Of a stretch of 17,724 nt of DNA, positions 11,997 through 17,724 are shown piece by piece; the first letter of the stretch is position 1, and each line of letters begins with the position of its first letter. The position numbers were made by a program, and so were the translations under genes. The notes beneath the pieces are model-generated. The model ran no database searches, was not told where the DNA came from, and saw only the letters and a list, made by a program, of their open reading frames with translations. This DNA is from CAYLJO01 sp964383905 (GTDB taxonomy: Bacteria; Acidobacteriota; Blastocatellia; Pyrinomonadales; Pyrinomonadaceae): assembly GCA_964383905.1 (NCBI GenBank), contig CAYLJO010000124.1, positions 1 through 17,724 on the forward strand, read 5' to 3'.

Positions 11997-13823
11997 TTAG
12001 GGCATCTCACCCAAATTAAGGGCGGGCGCCGATATGATACGTCCGACCGGGTAGAGGTCTAACTCCTGATCCCAGTACGGCGAGCGCTCATAAAAAAATT
12101 GTAAGCGGTCGTGAGCGCTGGCGGCAAATTTGGGATCCGAGGCGACACGCCGTTCGAATTCGCCCCTCAGTTTCTCATCCCCGGCCAACATTTCGCGCGC
12201 CAGCTTTTCCAGCACATAATTCTCTCCAAACTCTTTTTGCTCGAAGATGGCATTGAAAAAGCCCCAGGCGACCAGTGAATCAGGCGCGTCAGGTTCCAGC
12301 AGGTGGACGGCCACGTTGGCTGATGGTTGCGACAGAGGGACGACGACCGACAGGGCCGGAAAAGTTCTGCGTTCTTTGACCGGCTTCGTTTTAAATGCCG
12401 GCAGCACACGCCCCTCAAACGGCGTCGCGGCCCATTTAGCTTCACTGAACCGGTAGCTTTCAACTTCCAGGGTGGCAGGCGCGTTGAGTCGCCGGAGGTG
12501 AAGGCCGTGCGCCGCCAGCACCTCGATGACACTTTTCCACTGCGGCGGCACGATGTAGTAGAGCGGGGGGGCGACCGCCACACTCGCACGCGCATCATCA
12601 TAAAGAGGCACCGTCAGGTCCAGCGGCTTTGTTCCGTAAACCACCCGGACCGCGCCGGAGACGTCGCTTAACTCACGATGGTACTCGACCGCTTTCAGTT
12701 TGAAAGGGACGGCTTTATCCGTGAGTTCCAACCGCAGCGGGTAGCGCCGGGCCGCGTCGTAGATGCGTCCGGCAGCGACCGTCTGTTCATCCGCCTGCCG
12801 CGCCGCAAGGAGTAGGCTCGCGGGATCACGGTTTACCTCTTCGAGCGTGAACCGCAGGAGGTCATACGTGCCGCGCACACGCGAGCGGTAGTCTTTGAGC
12901 ATGTGGGTCTCGATCAGTAGGCCGGGGCGGTTGCGCAACGGCGTGTAGCCGGTCGAGAAGCGGGGGGACGGGAGGAAACCCACGATACCTTTCGTCAAAT
13001 CACGGTTGTCGCGAAACTCCAAGTAAGGGGAGAGAAGATTGCCGGCCGCTTCGGTCGCCGGAACAATGTGCGCATCAAAGGCTGAACGCTGCCAGGCGAG
13101 GATGGGCGCGGGAACATTTTCGTGGTGCTCGTACTGGTAGGTCACGTTGTAGCGAAAATCTGCGCCGTCGGTGACGTGGCAATCGACGAACAGGTCGGGG
13201 GCCCACGCGTTCCACAATTTGAGCCAGGCGCGTGTCTCCGGCGCATCAGCTTTCATGTAATCGCGGTTCAAATTCAGGTTCGTGGTCGTGGTGCGCCACC
13301 CCATCTCGGCGGGCCCGTTCTGGTTGATGCGATTAAAGGGGCCAAAACGTTCGTGCCCGTCGGTGTTATAGATCGGGATAAAAAGAAGCACCGCGTGGTC
13401 GAGCAGGCGGTCGCGTGCTTTAGTGATCGCGATATCGCGCAGCAAAGCAAGGCCCGCATCTTTACCATCCGGCTCGCCGGCATGGATGCAGGCTTGTACG
13501 AGCACGACGGCCTTGCCCGCGCGTCGCGCCCCGTCCGGCGTGAAAGTTTCCCCCGAGGCCGCGACGAGCAGCGGTAAAGCTCTTCCCTCCCCGCTCGTGC
13601 CGAAATCGGTGTAGCGCAGAAGTGGGGAGGAGGCGGCAAGCTTTTGACTAAAGGCGACGGTTTCGTCATAGCGCGGGGTCTCGCGATAGCCGGTCTTCTC
13701 CGCGTGTGTCTGCCACTCGGGAGGGACAGGTGGGGGGACGCTTTGAGCCATAGCAGTTTGACGGAAATCTGAATAAAAAATAGGGATGAGAAGAATTGTC
13801 AATAAGGGTCTAAAGAAGCGCAT
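11997..13823 (-). CDS. Exported M14 family zinc carboxypeptidase
   Basis: The product has 608 residues. An N-terminal signal peptide (MRFFRPLLTILLIPIFYS, probable cleavage after AMA at about 26) directs it out of the cytoplasm. The M14 catalytic domain spans about 50-330. Zinc ligands are H114 and E117 (HAGE) and H216 (DCHVTDG); the substrate-binding pair is N186-R187 (NLNRDY); the general base is E305 in LLIETHML. The family removes C-terminal residues from peptides or cleaves cell-wall peptides. Residues 360-608 form an extra C-terminal region without a motif I can name. The ATG at 13823 lacks a clear ribosome site but is needed for the signal peptide. It appears to be a single-gene unit. 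Confidence 0.9.
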   Translation of the reverse strand: MRFFRPLLTILLIPIFYSDFRQTAMAQSVPPPVPPEWQTHAEKTGYRETPRYDETVAFSQKLAASSPLLRYTDFGTSGEGRALPLLVAASGETFTPDGARRAGKAVVLVQACIHAGEPDGKDAGLALLRDIAITKARDRLLDHAVLLFIPIYNTDGHERFGPFNRINQNGPAEMGWRTTTTNLNLNRDYMKADAPETRAWLKLWNAWAPDLFVDCHVTDGADFRYNVTYQYEHHENVPAPILAWQRSAFDAHIVPATEAAGNLLSPYLEFRDNRDLTKGIVGFLPSPRFSTGYTPLRNRPGLLIETHMLKDYRSRVRGTYDLLRFTLEEVNRDPASLLLAARQADEQTVAAGRIYDAARRYPLRLELTDKAVPFKLKAVEYHRELSDVSGAVRVVYGTKPLDLTVPLYDDARASVAVAPPLYYIVPPQWKSVIEVLAAHGLHLRRLNAPATLEVESYRFSEAKWAATPFEGRVLPAFKTKPVKERRTFPALSVVVPLSQPSANVAVHLLEPDAPDSLVAWGFFNAIFEQKEFGENYVLEKLAREMLAGDEKLRGEFERRVASDPKFAASAHDRLQFFYERSPYWDQELDLYPVGRIISAPALNLGEMP

Positions 13824-13931
13824 CTAAATTTTCATCGGTCGAACTGAGTAACCGCCAGTCGTTATTCAGACCCAGGCCTCTGGTTGGCGTGACACTCTTT
13901 TGTTGTAACTGACGCTATCTTGCCAGCCACT

Positions 13932-13957
13932 GCCCCGGAGGTACGGCATGTTTATAG
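13932..13957 (+). repeat. REP-like repeat, copy A
   Basis: This copy has the core ACGGCATGTTTATAG (13943-13957) after CCCCGGAGGT. The same 15-base core recurs on the minus strand in copy C. It lies between the peptidase gene and the zinc-ribbon gene. Confidence 0.6.
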
Positions 13958-14026
13958 TCCCAGGTAAGAATAAGAACCCAAGCCAGGAGTGATATGTCAC
14001 GCGCCGTTGAGATGGTAGCTTGAATT

Positions 14027-14054
14027 TTATAACATGCCGCTCCTACGGAGCTTC
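14027..14054 (-). repeat. REP-like repeat, copy B, with hairpin
   Basis: On the minus strand this copy reads AGCTCCGTAGGAGC, then GGCATGTTATAA, a diverged copy of the same unit. The head forms a perfect 5-bp hairpin GCTCC-TAC-GGAGC at 14039-14051. Confidence 0.6.
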
Positions 14055-14074
14055 GCCTATTATTCCTGGCGGTT

Positions 14075-14104
14075 TTCTATAAACATGCCGTCGCTGCCGG
14101 GACT
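14075..14104 (-). repeat. REP-like repeat, copy C
   Basis: On the minus strand this copy reads AGTCCCGGCAGCG, then ACGGCATGTTTATAG (core 14077-14091, exact match to copy A). It starts 5 bp past the stop codon of the zinc-ribbon gene and is in tandem with copy B. Confidence 0.6.
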
Positions 14105-14108
14105 ATTT

Positions 14109-14276
14109 CTATTTTATATCCTTGCTGCAGGCCCGGCACTGTGTGCGGCGCTTGGCGTTCAGTGTTCCGCAGGCGGCGCAGCGGTTGTACATAGTCCGCG
14201 CGAACCAGTTGGTGATGAGCGTGCTCAGGACGAGTATCCCGATCAGAACGGCCAGGCTTAACAGCGTATCAATCAA
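14109..14276 (-). CDS. 55-aa membrane-anchored zinc-ribbon protein
   Basis: This gene is too short for common length cut-offs. It encodes one N-terminal TM helix (LLSLAVLIGILVLSTLI, about residues 5-21) and then a four-cysteine ribbon: CAAC (33-36), ten residues, CRAC (47-50). A short basic tail follows. Similar TM plus zinc-ribbon proteins are seen as small accessory membrane proteins; a partner is unknown. The TTG start at 14276 overlaps the stop of the stress-protein gene by four bases (TTGA), and GGGAG lies about 12 bases upstream, so translation is likely coupled. REP-like repeats follow the stop directly. Confidence 0.7.
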   Translation of the reverse strand: MIDTLLSLAVLIGILVLSTLITNWFARTMYNRCAACGTLNAKRRTQCRACSKDIK

Positions 14277-15055
14277 CCTTTATGTTTCTCCCGCAGGCGC
14301 TGGTGGTAGGCCCGCCCGCGATCATAGCCGCGCCGGAAGATATCTTCCGAACACACATCGCCGTGACGCTCTCGCAAATGATCGGCCGCCTCCTGGTAAG
14401 ATTTGCCGCGCGTCCGGGGGTGCAAAGCCGCTTCGAAGCCGAGACGATAGAGCGGCTCATCTTTACTAAAATCGCGGCCATGTTCGACGTATTTTTCCTG
14501 CTCGGCGTCGCGCAGCCCGAGCCACCAGTTTTCGCGCGCGGCATCGATGCTTTCGGCCCCCGCTTGGGCCAGCACGTTTCGTGCGGCGTCCGCCTGTGCG
14601 CCATCTTCCGCGAAAGCGATGATGACCGAGTGGCCTTTCCTCAGCGCATCCTCATAAATATAGAGTTCATCATGCGGCAGCCCCGCCGCGATATCGCTTT
14701 CGAGTGCGCCGCCGGCCGCAATACCTGTCGCTGCGCCGCCCACGCCGAGCAGGGCCGCGCCGAGAAGCCCGGCAGCAATGACAGGTCCAACGCCCGGGAC
14801 AAAAAGACTGGCGACTGCGGCGCCGATCTCCATTCCACCGGCGACACCCAGCGCGCCGCCGACGGCGCCTCCAAGCGCTTTGCCCATGCCGGGCTGCTCA
14901 GTCTCCGTGGTCGGCACGGTCGCTTCGAGCTCTTCTTCCGAAGTGCCCGGCATAAAGAGGTTGATCCTGTCCTTGTCAACGCCCGCGGCACGCAGGTTCT
15001 CGGCGGCGCGCCCGGCATCGGCGCGTGAATGGAAGATTCCGGCGACGGTTTCCAT
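14273..15055 (-). CDS. YflT-like general stress protein with glycine-rich hydrophobic core
   Basis: The product has 260 residues. Residues 1-35 (METVAGIFHSRADAGRAAENL) match the start of heat-induced/general stress YflT-type domains, where a short ferredoxin-like fold begins with a VxGxF strand. Residues about 57-118 are a long Gly/Ala-rich hydrophobic stretch, probably membrane-interacting through glycine zippers, and residues 120-165 (YIYEDALRKGHSVIIAF) complete the fold. The last 90 residues are charged and helical with several aromatics (NWWLGLRD, YRLGFEAAL, RRGYDRGRAYHQ). The ATG at 15055 is set by AAGGAGA (15061-15067); a longer frame to 15115 has no such site. It is the first gene of a two-gene unit with the zinc-ribbon protein. 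Confidence 0.85.
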   Translation of the reverse strand: METVAGIFHSRADAGRAAENLRAAGVDKDRINLFMPGTSEEELEATVPTTETEQPGMGKALGGAVGGALGVAGGMEIGAAVASLFVPGVGPVIAAGLLGAALLGVGGAATGIAAGGALESDIAAGLPHDELYIYEDALRKGHSVIIAFAEDGAQADAARNVLAQAGAESIDAARENWWLGLRDAEQEKYVEHGRDFSKDEPLYRLGFEAALHPRTRGKSYQEAADHLRERHGDVCSEDIFRRGYDRGRAYHQRLREKHKG

Positions 15056-15085
15056 GCGAATTCTCCTTATGAAGATTTTACGTAA

Positions 15086-15115
15086 GTTGTATCCTTTTTC
15101 CCACGTCTCTTTCAA
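15086..15115 (-). promoter_or_regulatory. Possible promoter of the stress-protein gene
   Basis: On the minus strand TTGAAA (15115-15110) and TACAAC (15091-15086) are 18 bp apart. The predicted start (about 15079) leaves a short leader with the ribosome site at 15061-15067. Confidence 0.4.
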
Positions 15116-15147
15116 GCGTTTCTTAACGTACGACGCGCAACTGGTAA

Positions 15148-15176
15148 TTGAGCGTAGGCACGCCGTCGTGTTAAAT
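15148..15176 (+). promoter_or_regulatory. Possible promoter of the ferredoxin gene
   Basis: TTGAGC (15148-15153) and TTAAAT (15171-15176) are 17 bp apart, each with about four of six consensus bases. A start near 15183 would give a leader of about 42 nt. It is divergent from the stress-protein promoter. Confidence 0.4.
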
Positions 15177-15224
15177 TAAGGCTGTTCGGTGCGTTCTCAA
15201 GCGGACGCGAAAATGGAGCCCAGC

Positions 15225-15596
15225 ATGATAGAAATTATCGAAAAGCACTGGCCGATGTCGGTCGGCGACGGCAAAGCGACACGCAAGAAGAAGCCCCGTA
15301 TTCTGGCCATCACTACAGACTGCTGCACGGGCTGCGCGGGCTCGCCGGCGTGTATCGAATACTGTCCCATTGAAGCCTGCATGTTCTGGGTTCCGGATGA
15401 AGACCATCCGCCGTTCGGGCGGATCGAGGTCGATCCGTATCTCTGCATCGGCTGCCAGAAATGCACCAGTAAAGGGCCCGACGGCTCGTTTCTTGACGGA
15501 TGCCCGTGGGACGCTATCGAGATGGTCCCGACCGACGACTGGGAGGCGGCGCACGGCGTCGTGCTCACGGATGCTCCCCCCGAACCGCCCGCCTGA
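15225..15596 (+). CDS. Ferredoxin with two 4Fe-4S clusters
   Basis: The product is 123 residues, carrying electrons in the cytoplasm. Cluster motif 1 is CCTGCAGSPACIEYCP with C34, C37, C43 and C47 (C33 and C52 are extra cysteines). Motif 2 is CIGCQKC (C74, C77, C80) with C93 in GCPWDAI. Spacing differs from the classic CxxCxxCxxxCP: five residues separate C37 and C43, and twelve separate C80 and C93. It has N- and C-terminal extensions. The ATG at 15225 has GGAG six bases upstream; an in-frame ATG at 15213 and a GTG at 15189 are alternatives. It converges on the HEAT/lipoyl gene with a 7-bp gap. Its partner enzyme is not in the window. Confidence 0.9.
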   Translation: MIEIIEKHWPMSVGDGKATRKKKPRILAITTDCCTGCAGSPACIEYCPIEACMFWVPDEDHPPFGRIEVDPYLCIGCQKCTSKGPDGSFLDGCPWDAIEMVPTDDWEAAHGVVLTDAPPEPPA

Positions 15597-15603
15597 ACAA
15601 ACC

Positions 15604-16488
15604 TTATTGAGCAGGCGCACCGCGGCTCTGAATGGCTTTGGCCGTTTGGGCCGCTTGTTCTTTGATGCGCTCCGGCATACCTTCCACGCCACGCGCGTAG
15701 CGCTCCACATCCGGCATGTCATCCGGCTCCCCGATCAGGTAGAGGGCGCGCAACGATTCCCATACGCTATCGCCATCGGAACTGAGGGAGAATAATGGTG
15801 TGCCGGCGCTGACCCTCGCACCCTCCGGCGCGTTCACCGTACTGATCATCCCCGGCAAGGGCGAGCGAACCTCCTGAATTTGATCCGGGCCGAGCTTGAT
15901 GCGCGCGAGCAATGTCCCCGTCTTAACGGGAGAGCCTTCGGCTAAGGTGCTGGTGATCGTTCCTTCGGCGGGGGCAGAAATTTTATAGGTTTGCAGTATC
16001 CCACGCAGCTCCGCGTGACCACGCTGATCACCGAAACGGACGAGCGAGAGCGCCGCGTTACGACGCACCAGGGGCTCCTGATCATCCACCAACGACAGCA
16101 GCGACGTATGGAACTCTTCCGCTTTATTGTCCTGGCCCATCACCATGGCGGCGACCTGTCGAATCTCGGTGACCGGGCTACTGCCAAGCGACACGACCTG
16201 TGGGTACCAGCGCTTCACGCTCGGATCGCCCCCGATCATGCGTTCGCCGAGCTGCCACAGCGCGTGCTGCACATGACGCGGGTTCTTCTCGTCGGCCAAG
16301 TATTTGCCGATCTCTTCATCAGACAAGCCGCGCCCGAACCATGATCCATGCCAGGAGAGGAAGGTGGCGACAACAAAGAGCGCCGCAACGATAGCAATCG
16401 GTAACGGCGAGCGGCGGCGCTGTTGCTGTATGCCGGCCAAGGAAGGCTCGTGCGGTTTGTTGCCGTTGCCGGACACCAATTCAGGCAT
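15604..16488 (-). CDS. Membrane-anchored HEAT-repeat plus lipoyl/HlyD-like protein
   Basis: The product is 294 residues. A basic cytoplasmic N-terminus (QQQRRRSPLP) is followed by one TM helix (about 29-46), so the rest should be outside the membrane. Residues about 57-165 look like HEAT/PBS-type helical repeats (HVQHALWQLGERM, EIRQVAAMVMGQ, LVRRNAALSLVRFGD). Residues about 169-236 contain two barrel-sandwich half-motifs (SAPAEGTITSTLAEGSPVKTG, then SPLPGMISTVNAPEGARVSAG), as in HlyD-type adaptors and lipoyl domains, but with no lysine in the usual modification turn. A helical tail ends the protein. It follows the DUF420 gene by 25 bp in the same operon. The combination is unusual, and a scaffold role in oxidase assembly is only a guess. 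Confidence 0.75.
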   Translation of the reverse strand: MPELVSGNGNKPHEPSLAGIQQQRRRSPLPIAIVAALFVVATFLSWHGSWFGRGLSDEEIGKYLADEKNPRHVQHALWQLGERMIGGDPSVKRWYPQVVSLGSSPVTEIRQVAAMVMGQDNKAEEFHTSLLSLVDDQEPLVRRNAALSLVRFGDQRGHAELRGILQTYKISAPAEGTITSTLAEGSPVKTGTLLARIKLGPDQIQEVRSPLPGMISTVNAPEGARVSAGTPLFSLSSDGDSVWESLRALYLIGEPDDMPDVERYARGVEGMPERIKEQAAQTAKAIQSRGAPAQ

Positions 16489-16513
16489 AAGATAGAACGC
16501 GCCTCGGAACTCC

Positions 16514-16960
16514 TTATCGCGCAGGATAAAGCTGGTAAAGCATCAAGTAAACGACCACACCCGTCACAGAGACATAAAGCCAGACGGGAAACGTCCACCG
16601 GGCGATGAGCCGGTGGCGACCGAACTGCCCGCGCAGAGCGCGATAGAGCGTCATTAGAATAAACGGGGCGATCAATACGGCAAGTATCGTGTGAGAGGTC
16701 AGGACGGTGAAATAGAATGGTCGCACCCAGCCTTCCCCCCTAAATCGCGTCGGGCCCTGGTGATAGTAGTAAGCCAGCAGCGAGTGATAGACGACGTATG
16801 AGACCAGGAAAATGGAAGAGGTCACGAACGCCGCCATCATGCATGCCCGGTGAGCAGCTATGTTACGCCCGCGGATAAACAGGTAGCCGAAGGCAAGCAA
16901 AATACCGCTCGCGGAGTTCAAAAATGCATTCAAGTGCGGCAGCGCGTAAAGGTAGCTCAT
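16514..16960 (-). CDS. DUF420 family membrane protein (YozB/CtaM-like)
   Basis: The product has 148 residues and four TM helices (about 13-29, 41-60, 82-104, 123-142). Histidines H37 (AAHR), H59 (VYHS), H90 (TSHT) and H116 (GRHR) sit near the helix ends, the pattern of this family, where they may bind heme or metal. Family members are linked to heme-copper cytochrome oxidase maturation in Gram-positive bacteria (CtaM), and often sit near oxidase and SCO genes. The oxidase genes are not in the window but could lie to the right. The ATG at 16960 lacks a strong ribosome site. Confidence 0.85.
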   Translation of the reverse strand: MSYLYALPHLNAFLNSASGILLAFGYLFIRGRNIAAHRACMMAAFVTSSIFLVSYVVYHSLLAYYYHQGPTRFRGEGWVRPFYFTVLTSHTILAVLIAPFILMTLYRALRGQFGRHRLIARWTFPVWLYVSVTGVVVYLMLYQLYPAR

Positions 16961-16996
16961 ACAACATGAGGGCGGATCAACGTTCGACTAAACCTC

Positions 16997-17245
16997 TTAG
17001 CGAGCTACCCTCTTACCCTCTGCCGTCAGCGCATAGAAATCGTTGCCGCGCTCTTCGAGCAGGCCACCTTTGACCAGGCGCTCGACCGTGTCGAACACGG
17101 CGGTGCGAGCGTCGGGGTCATTACCGCCCGCCTCGAACAGCTCATGCAAATCGAGTGTCTCCTTTTTCAAATATCCAAACATATTCAAGACTTTTTGCGC
17201 CAGCGCATCCATATTGAAATTCCAGGCACGACCGCCCCACTTCAA
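16997..17245 (-). CDS. Small winged-helix-like protein, 82 aa
   Basis: The core reads ALAQKVLNMFGYLKKETLDLHELFEAGG, then AVFDTVERLVKGGLLEERGNDFYALTAEGKRVA. This fits a single small winged helix-turn-helix: helices, then the wing YALTAEGKRV. It may bind DNA or serve as an interaction module. The TTG at 17245 overlaps the stop of the preceding gene by four bases (TTGA), which favours translational coupling. An ATG at 17212 preceded by GGAA is an alternative start (71 aa). It lies 36 bp before the DUF420 gene in the same direction. Confidence 0.65.
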   Translation of the reverse strand: MKWGGRAWNFNMDALAQKVLNMFGYLKKETLDLHELFEAGGNDPDARTAVFDTVERLVKGGLLEERGNDFYALTAEGKRVAR

Positions 17246-17652
17246 CTCTGCTGCTCAGGGTTTTGCTGACGGGCCTCACTCATTTGCGCCACCATTTTCT
17301 GCACGTCGGGGGGCATGGGTCGCCCCTTAGCGTCTCTCATTGCCGGGGCCCTGGCCGCAGGTATCGCGGAGGCAGGTCTCCCAGCCGGAGACAGAGCCGC
17401 CGGAGTGCCGCCGATTGTGGTATCAGCCTGCTCACGGCGCATGAAAGGTATGGGCAGCGCCCCACTTTCCTTGAGCGTCATCAAAGGATTGATCAGAGAA
17501 ACAAGTGCCAGTAACATACAGACGGATGTAAAGAACAGACTGTCGATGCTGATAAAATTTCCGGCATCAAGGAAGTTTAATACGGCAAGGCCGACAAAAA
17601 ATAGTGCCAGAATAATACAAATTATGTTTAAGAGAAGACCTTCATATTTCAT
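17242..17652 (-). CDS. Two-TM membrane protein with a proline/alanine-rich tail, 136 aa
   Basis: Two hydrophobic helices (about 5-25, LLLNIICIILALFFVGLAVL, and about 35-55, FFTSVCMLLALVSLINPL) are followed by a low-complexity tail rich in Pro, Ala and Arg that ends in Gln/Glu. I recognise no family. The ATG at 17652 has GGAGGG seven bases upstream; the frame could extend to 17700 but that start has a poorer ribosome site. It is the first gene of the minus-strand operon inside the window and overlaps the winged-helix gene. Confidence 0.7.
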   Translation of the reverse strand: MKYEGLLLNIICIILALFFVGLAVLNFLDAGNFISIDSLFFTSVCMLLALVSLINPLMTLKESGALPIPFMRREQADTTIGGTPAALSPAGRPASAIPAARAPAMRDAKGRPMPPDVQKMVAQMSEARQQNPEQQS

Positions 17653-17670
17653 TTCAGATCCCTCCCACAC

Positions 17671-17682
17671 GGGCGATCGCCC
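17671..17682. promoter_or_regulatory. 12-bp perfect palindrome GGGCGATCGCCC
   Basis: It lies about 20 bp upstream of the ATG at 17652. It contains the octamer GCGATCGC. It may be a regulator site in the leader of the operon; chance is possible in GC-rich DNA. Confidence 0.3.
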
Positions 17683-17724
17683 ATTTCGCCCCTTTTTCAT
17701 GGATTGGAGAGTTCATTAATTTAA

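Noticed and set aside
13122..13577. 151-codon plus-strand ORF
   Set aside because: It is antisense to the catalytic domain of the M14 peptidase, whose motifs are unmistakable.
1..17724. CRISPR array, tRNA or rRNA gene, complete insertion sequence
   Set aside because: I saw no regularly spaced repeats, no cloverleaf or T-loop sequence, and no intact transposase or integrase.

Overview
This 17.7 kb window is chromosomal DNA of a moderately GC-rich bacterium. The gene set (sigma-54 activator, MutS, FtsH, tandem 48-residue membrane proteins of the lmo0937/DUF5670 type, a DUF420 oxidase-associated protein, a YflT-like stress protein) and the intergenic repeats suggest an Acidobacteria/Blastocatellia-like organism. 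That placement is inference; no rRNA or tRNA gene is present to anchor it. Most genes lie on the minus strand.

Bases 1-2960 hold a regulatory block. A response-regulator gene runs off the left edge. Upstream of it is a sigma-54 enhancer-binding protein gene (GAF-GAF-AAA+-Fis). A strong -24/-12 promoter match sits in front of the response regulator, with a 9-bp dyad about 105 bp upstream of the predicted start of transcription. A second, near-perfect -24/-12 promoter lies at 11405, ahead of two tandem small membrane-protein genes, again with a dyad upstream. Together these suggest a sigma-54 regulon partly encoded in this window.

Bases 2960-4402 are a gene graveyard. It holds the 3' end of a DipZ/TlpA-type thioredoxin gene joined to an internally deleted F420-type NADP oxidoreductase gene, a 5'-truncated membrane-protein gene, and the tail of an excisionase-like HTH gene. 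Three small uncharacterised plus-strand ORFs follow (4404-5170).

Bases 5411-10741 carry housekeeping genes on the minus strand. mutS is translationally coupled (ATGA overlap) to an upstream gene for a winged-helix plus PD-(D/E)xK-like protein. Further upstream is a divergent ftsH whose pore loop reads FAG instead of FVG.

Bases 10742-11996 hold a long non-coding stretch with structured DNA, the sigma-54 promoter, the duplicated 48-aa membrane-protein genes and a terminator. Bases 11997-14276 hold an exported M14 zinc carboxypeptidase gene, a cluster of REP-like repeats, and a 55-aa TM/zinc-ribbon gene that the usual length cut-offs miss. It overlaps the stress-protein gene upstream of it by four bases (TTGA).

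Bases 15056-17652 hold a divergent promoter region, a two-cluster ferredoxin gene, and a converging minus-strand operon: a membrane protein, a small winged-helix-like protein, a DUF420 protein, and an unusual membrane-anchored HEAT-repeat plus lipoyl-like protein. The DUF420 member suggests a link to heme-copper oxidase biogenesis.
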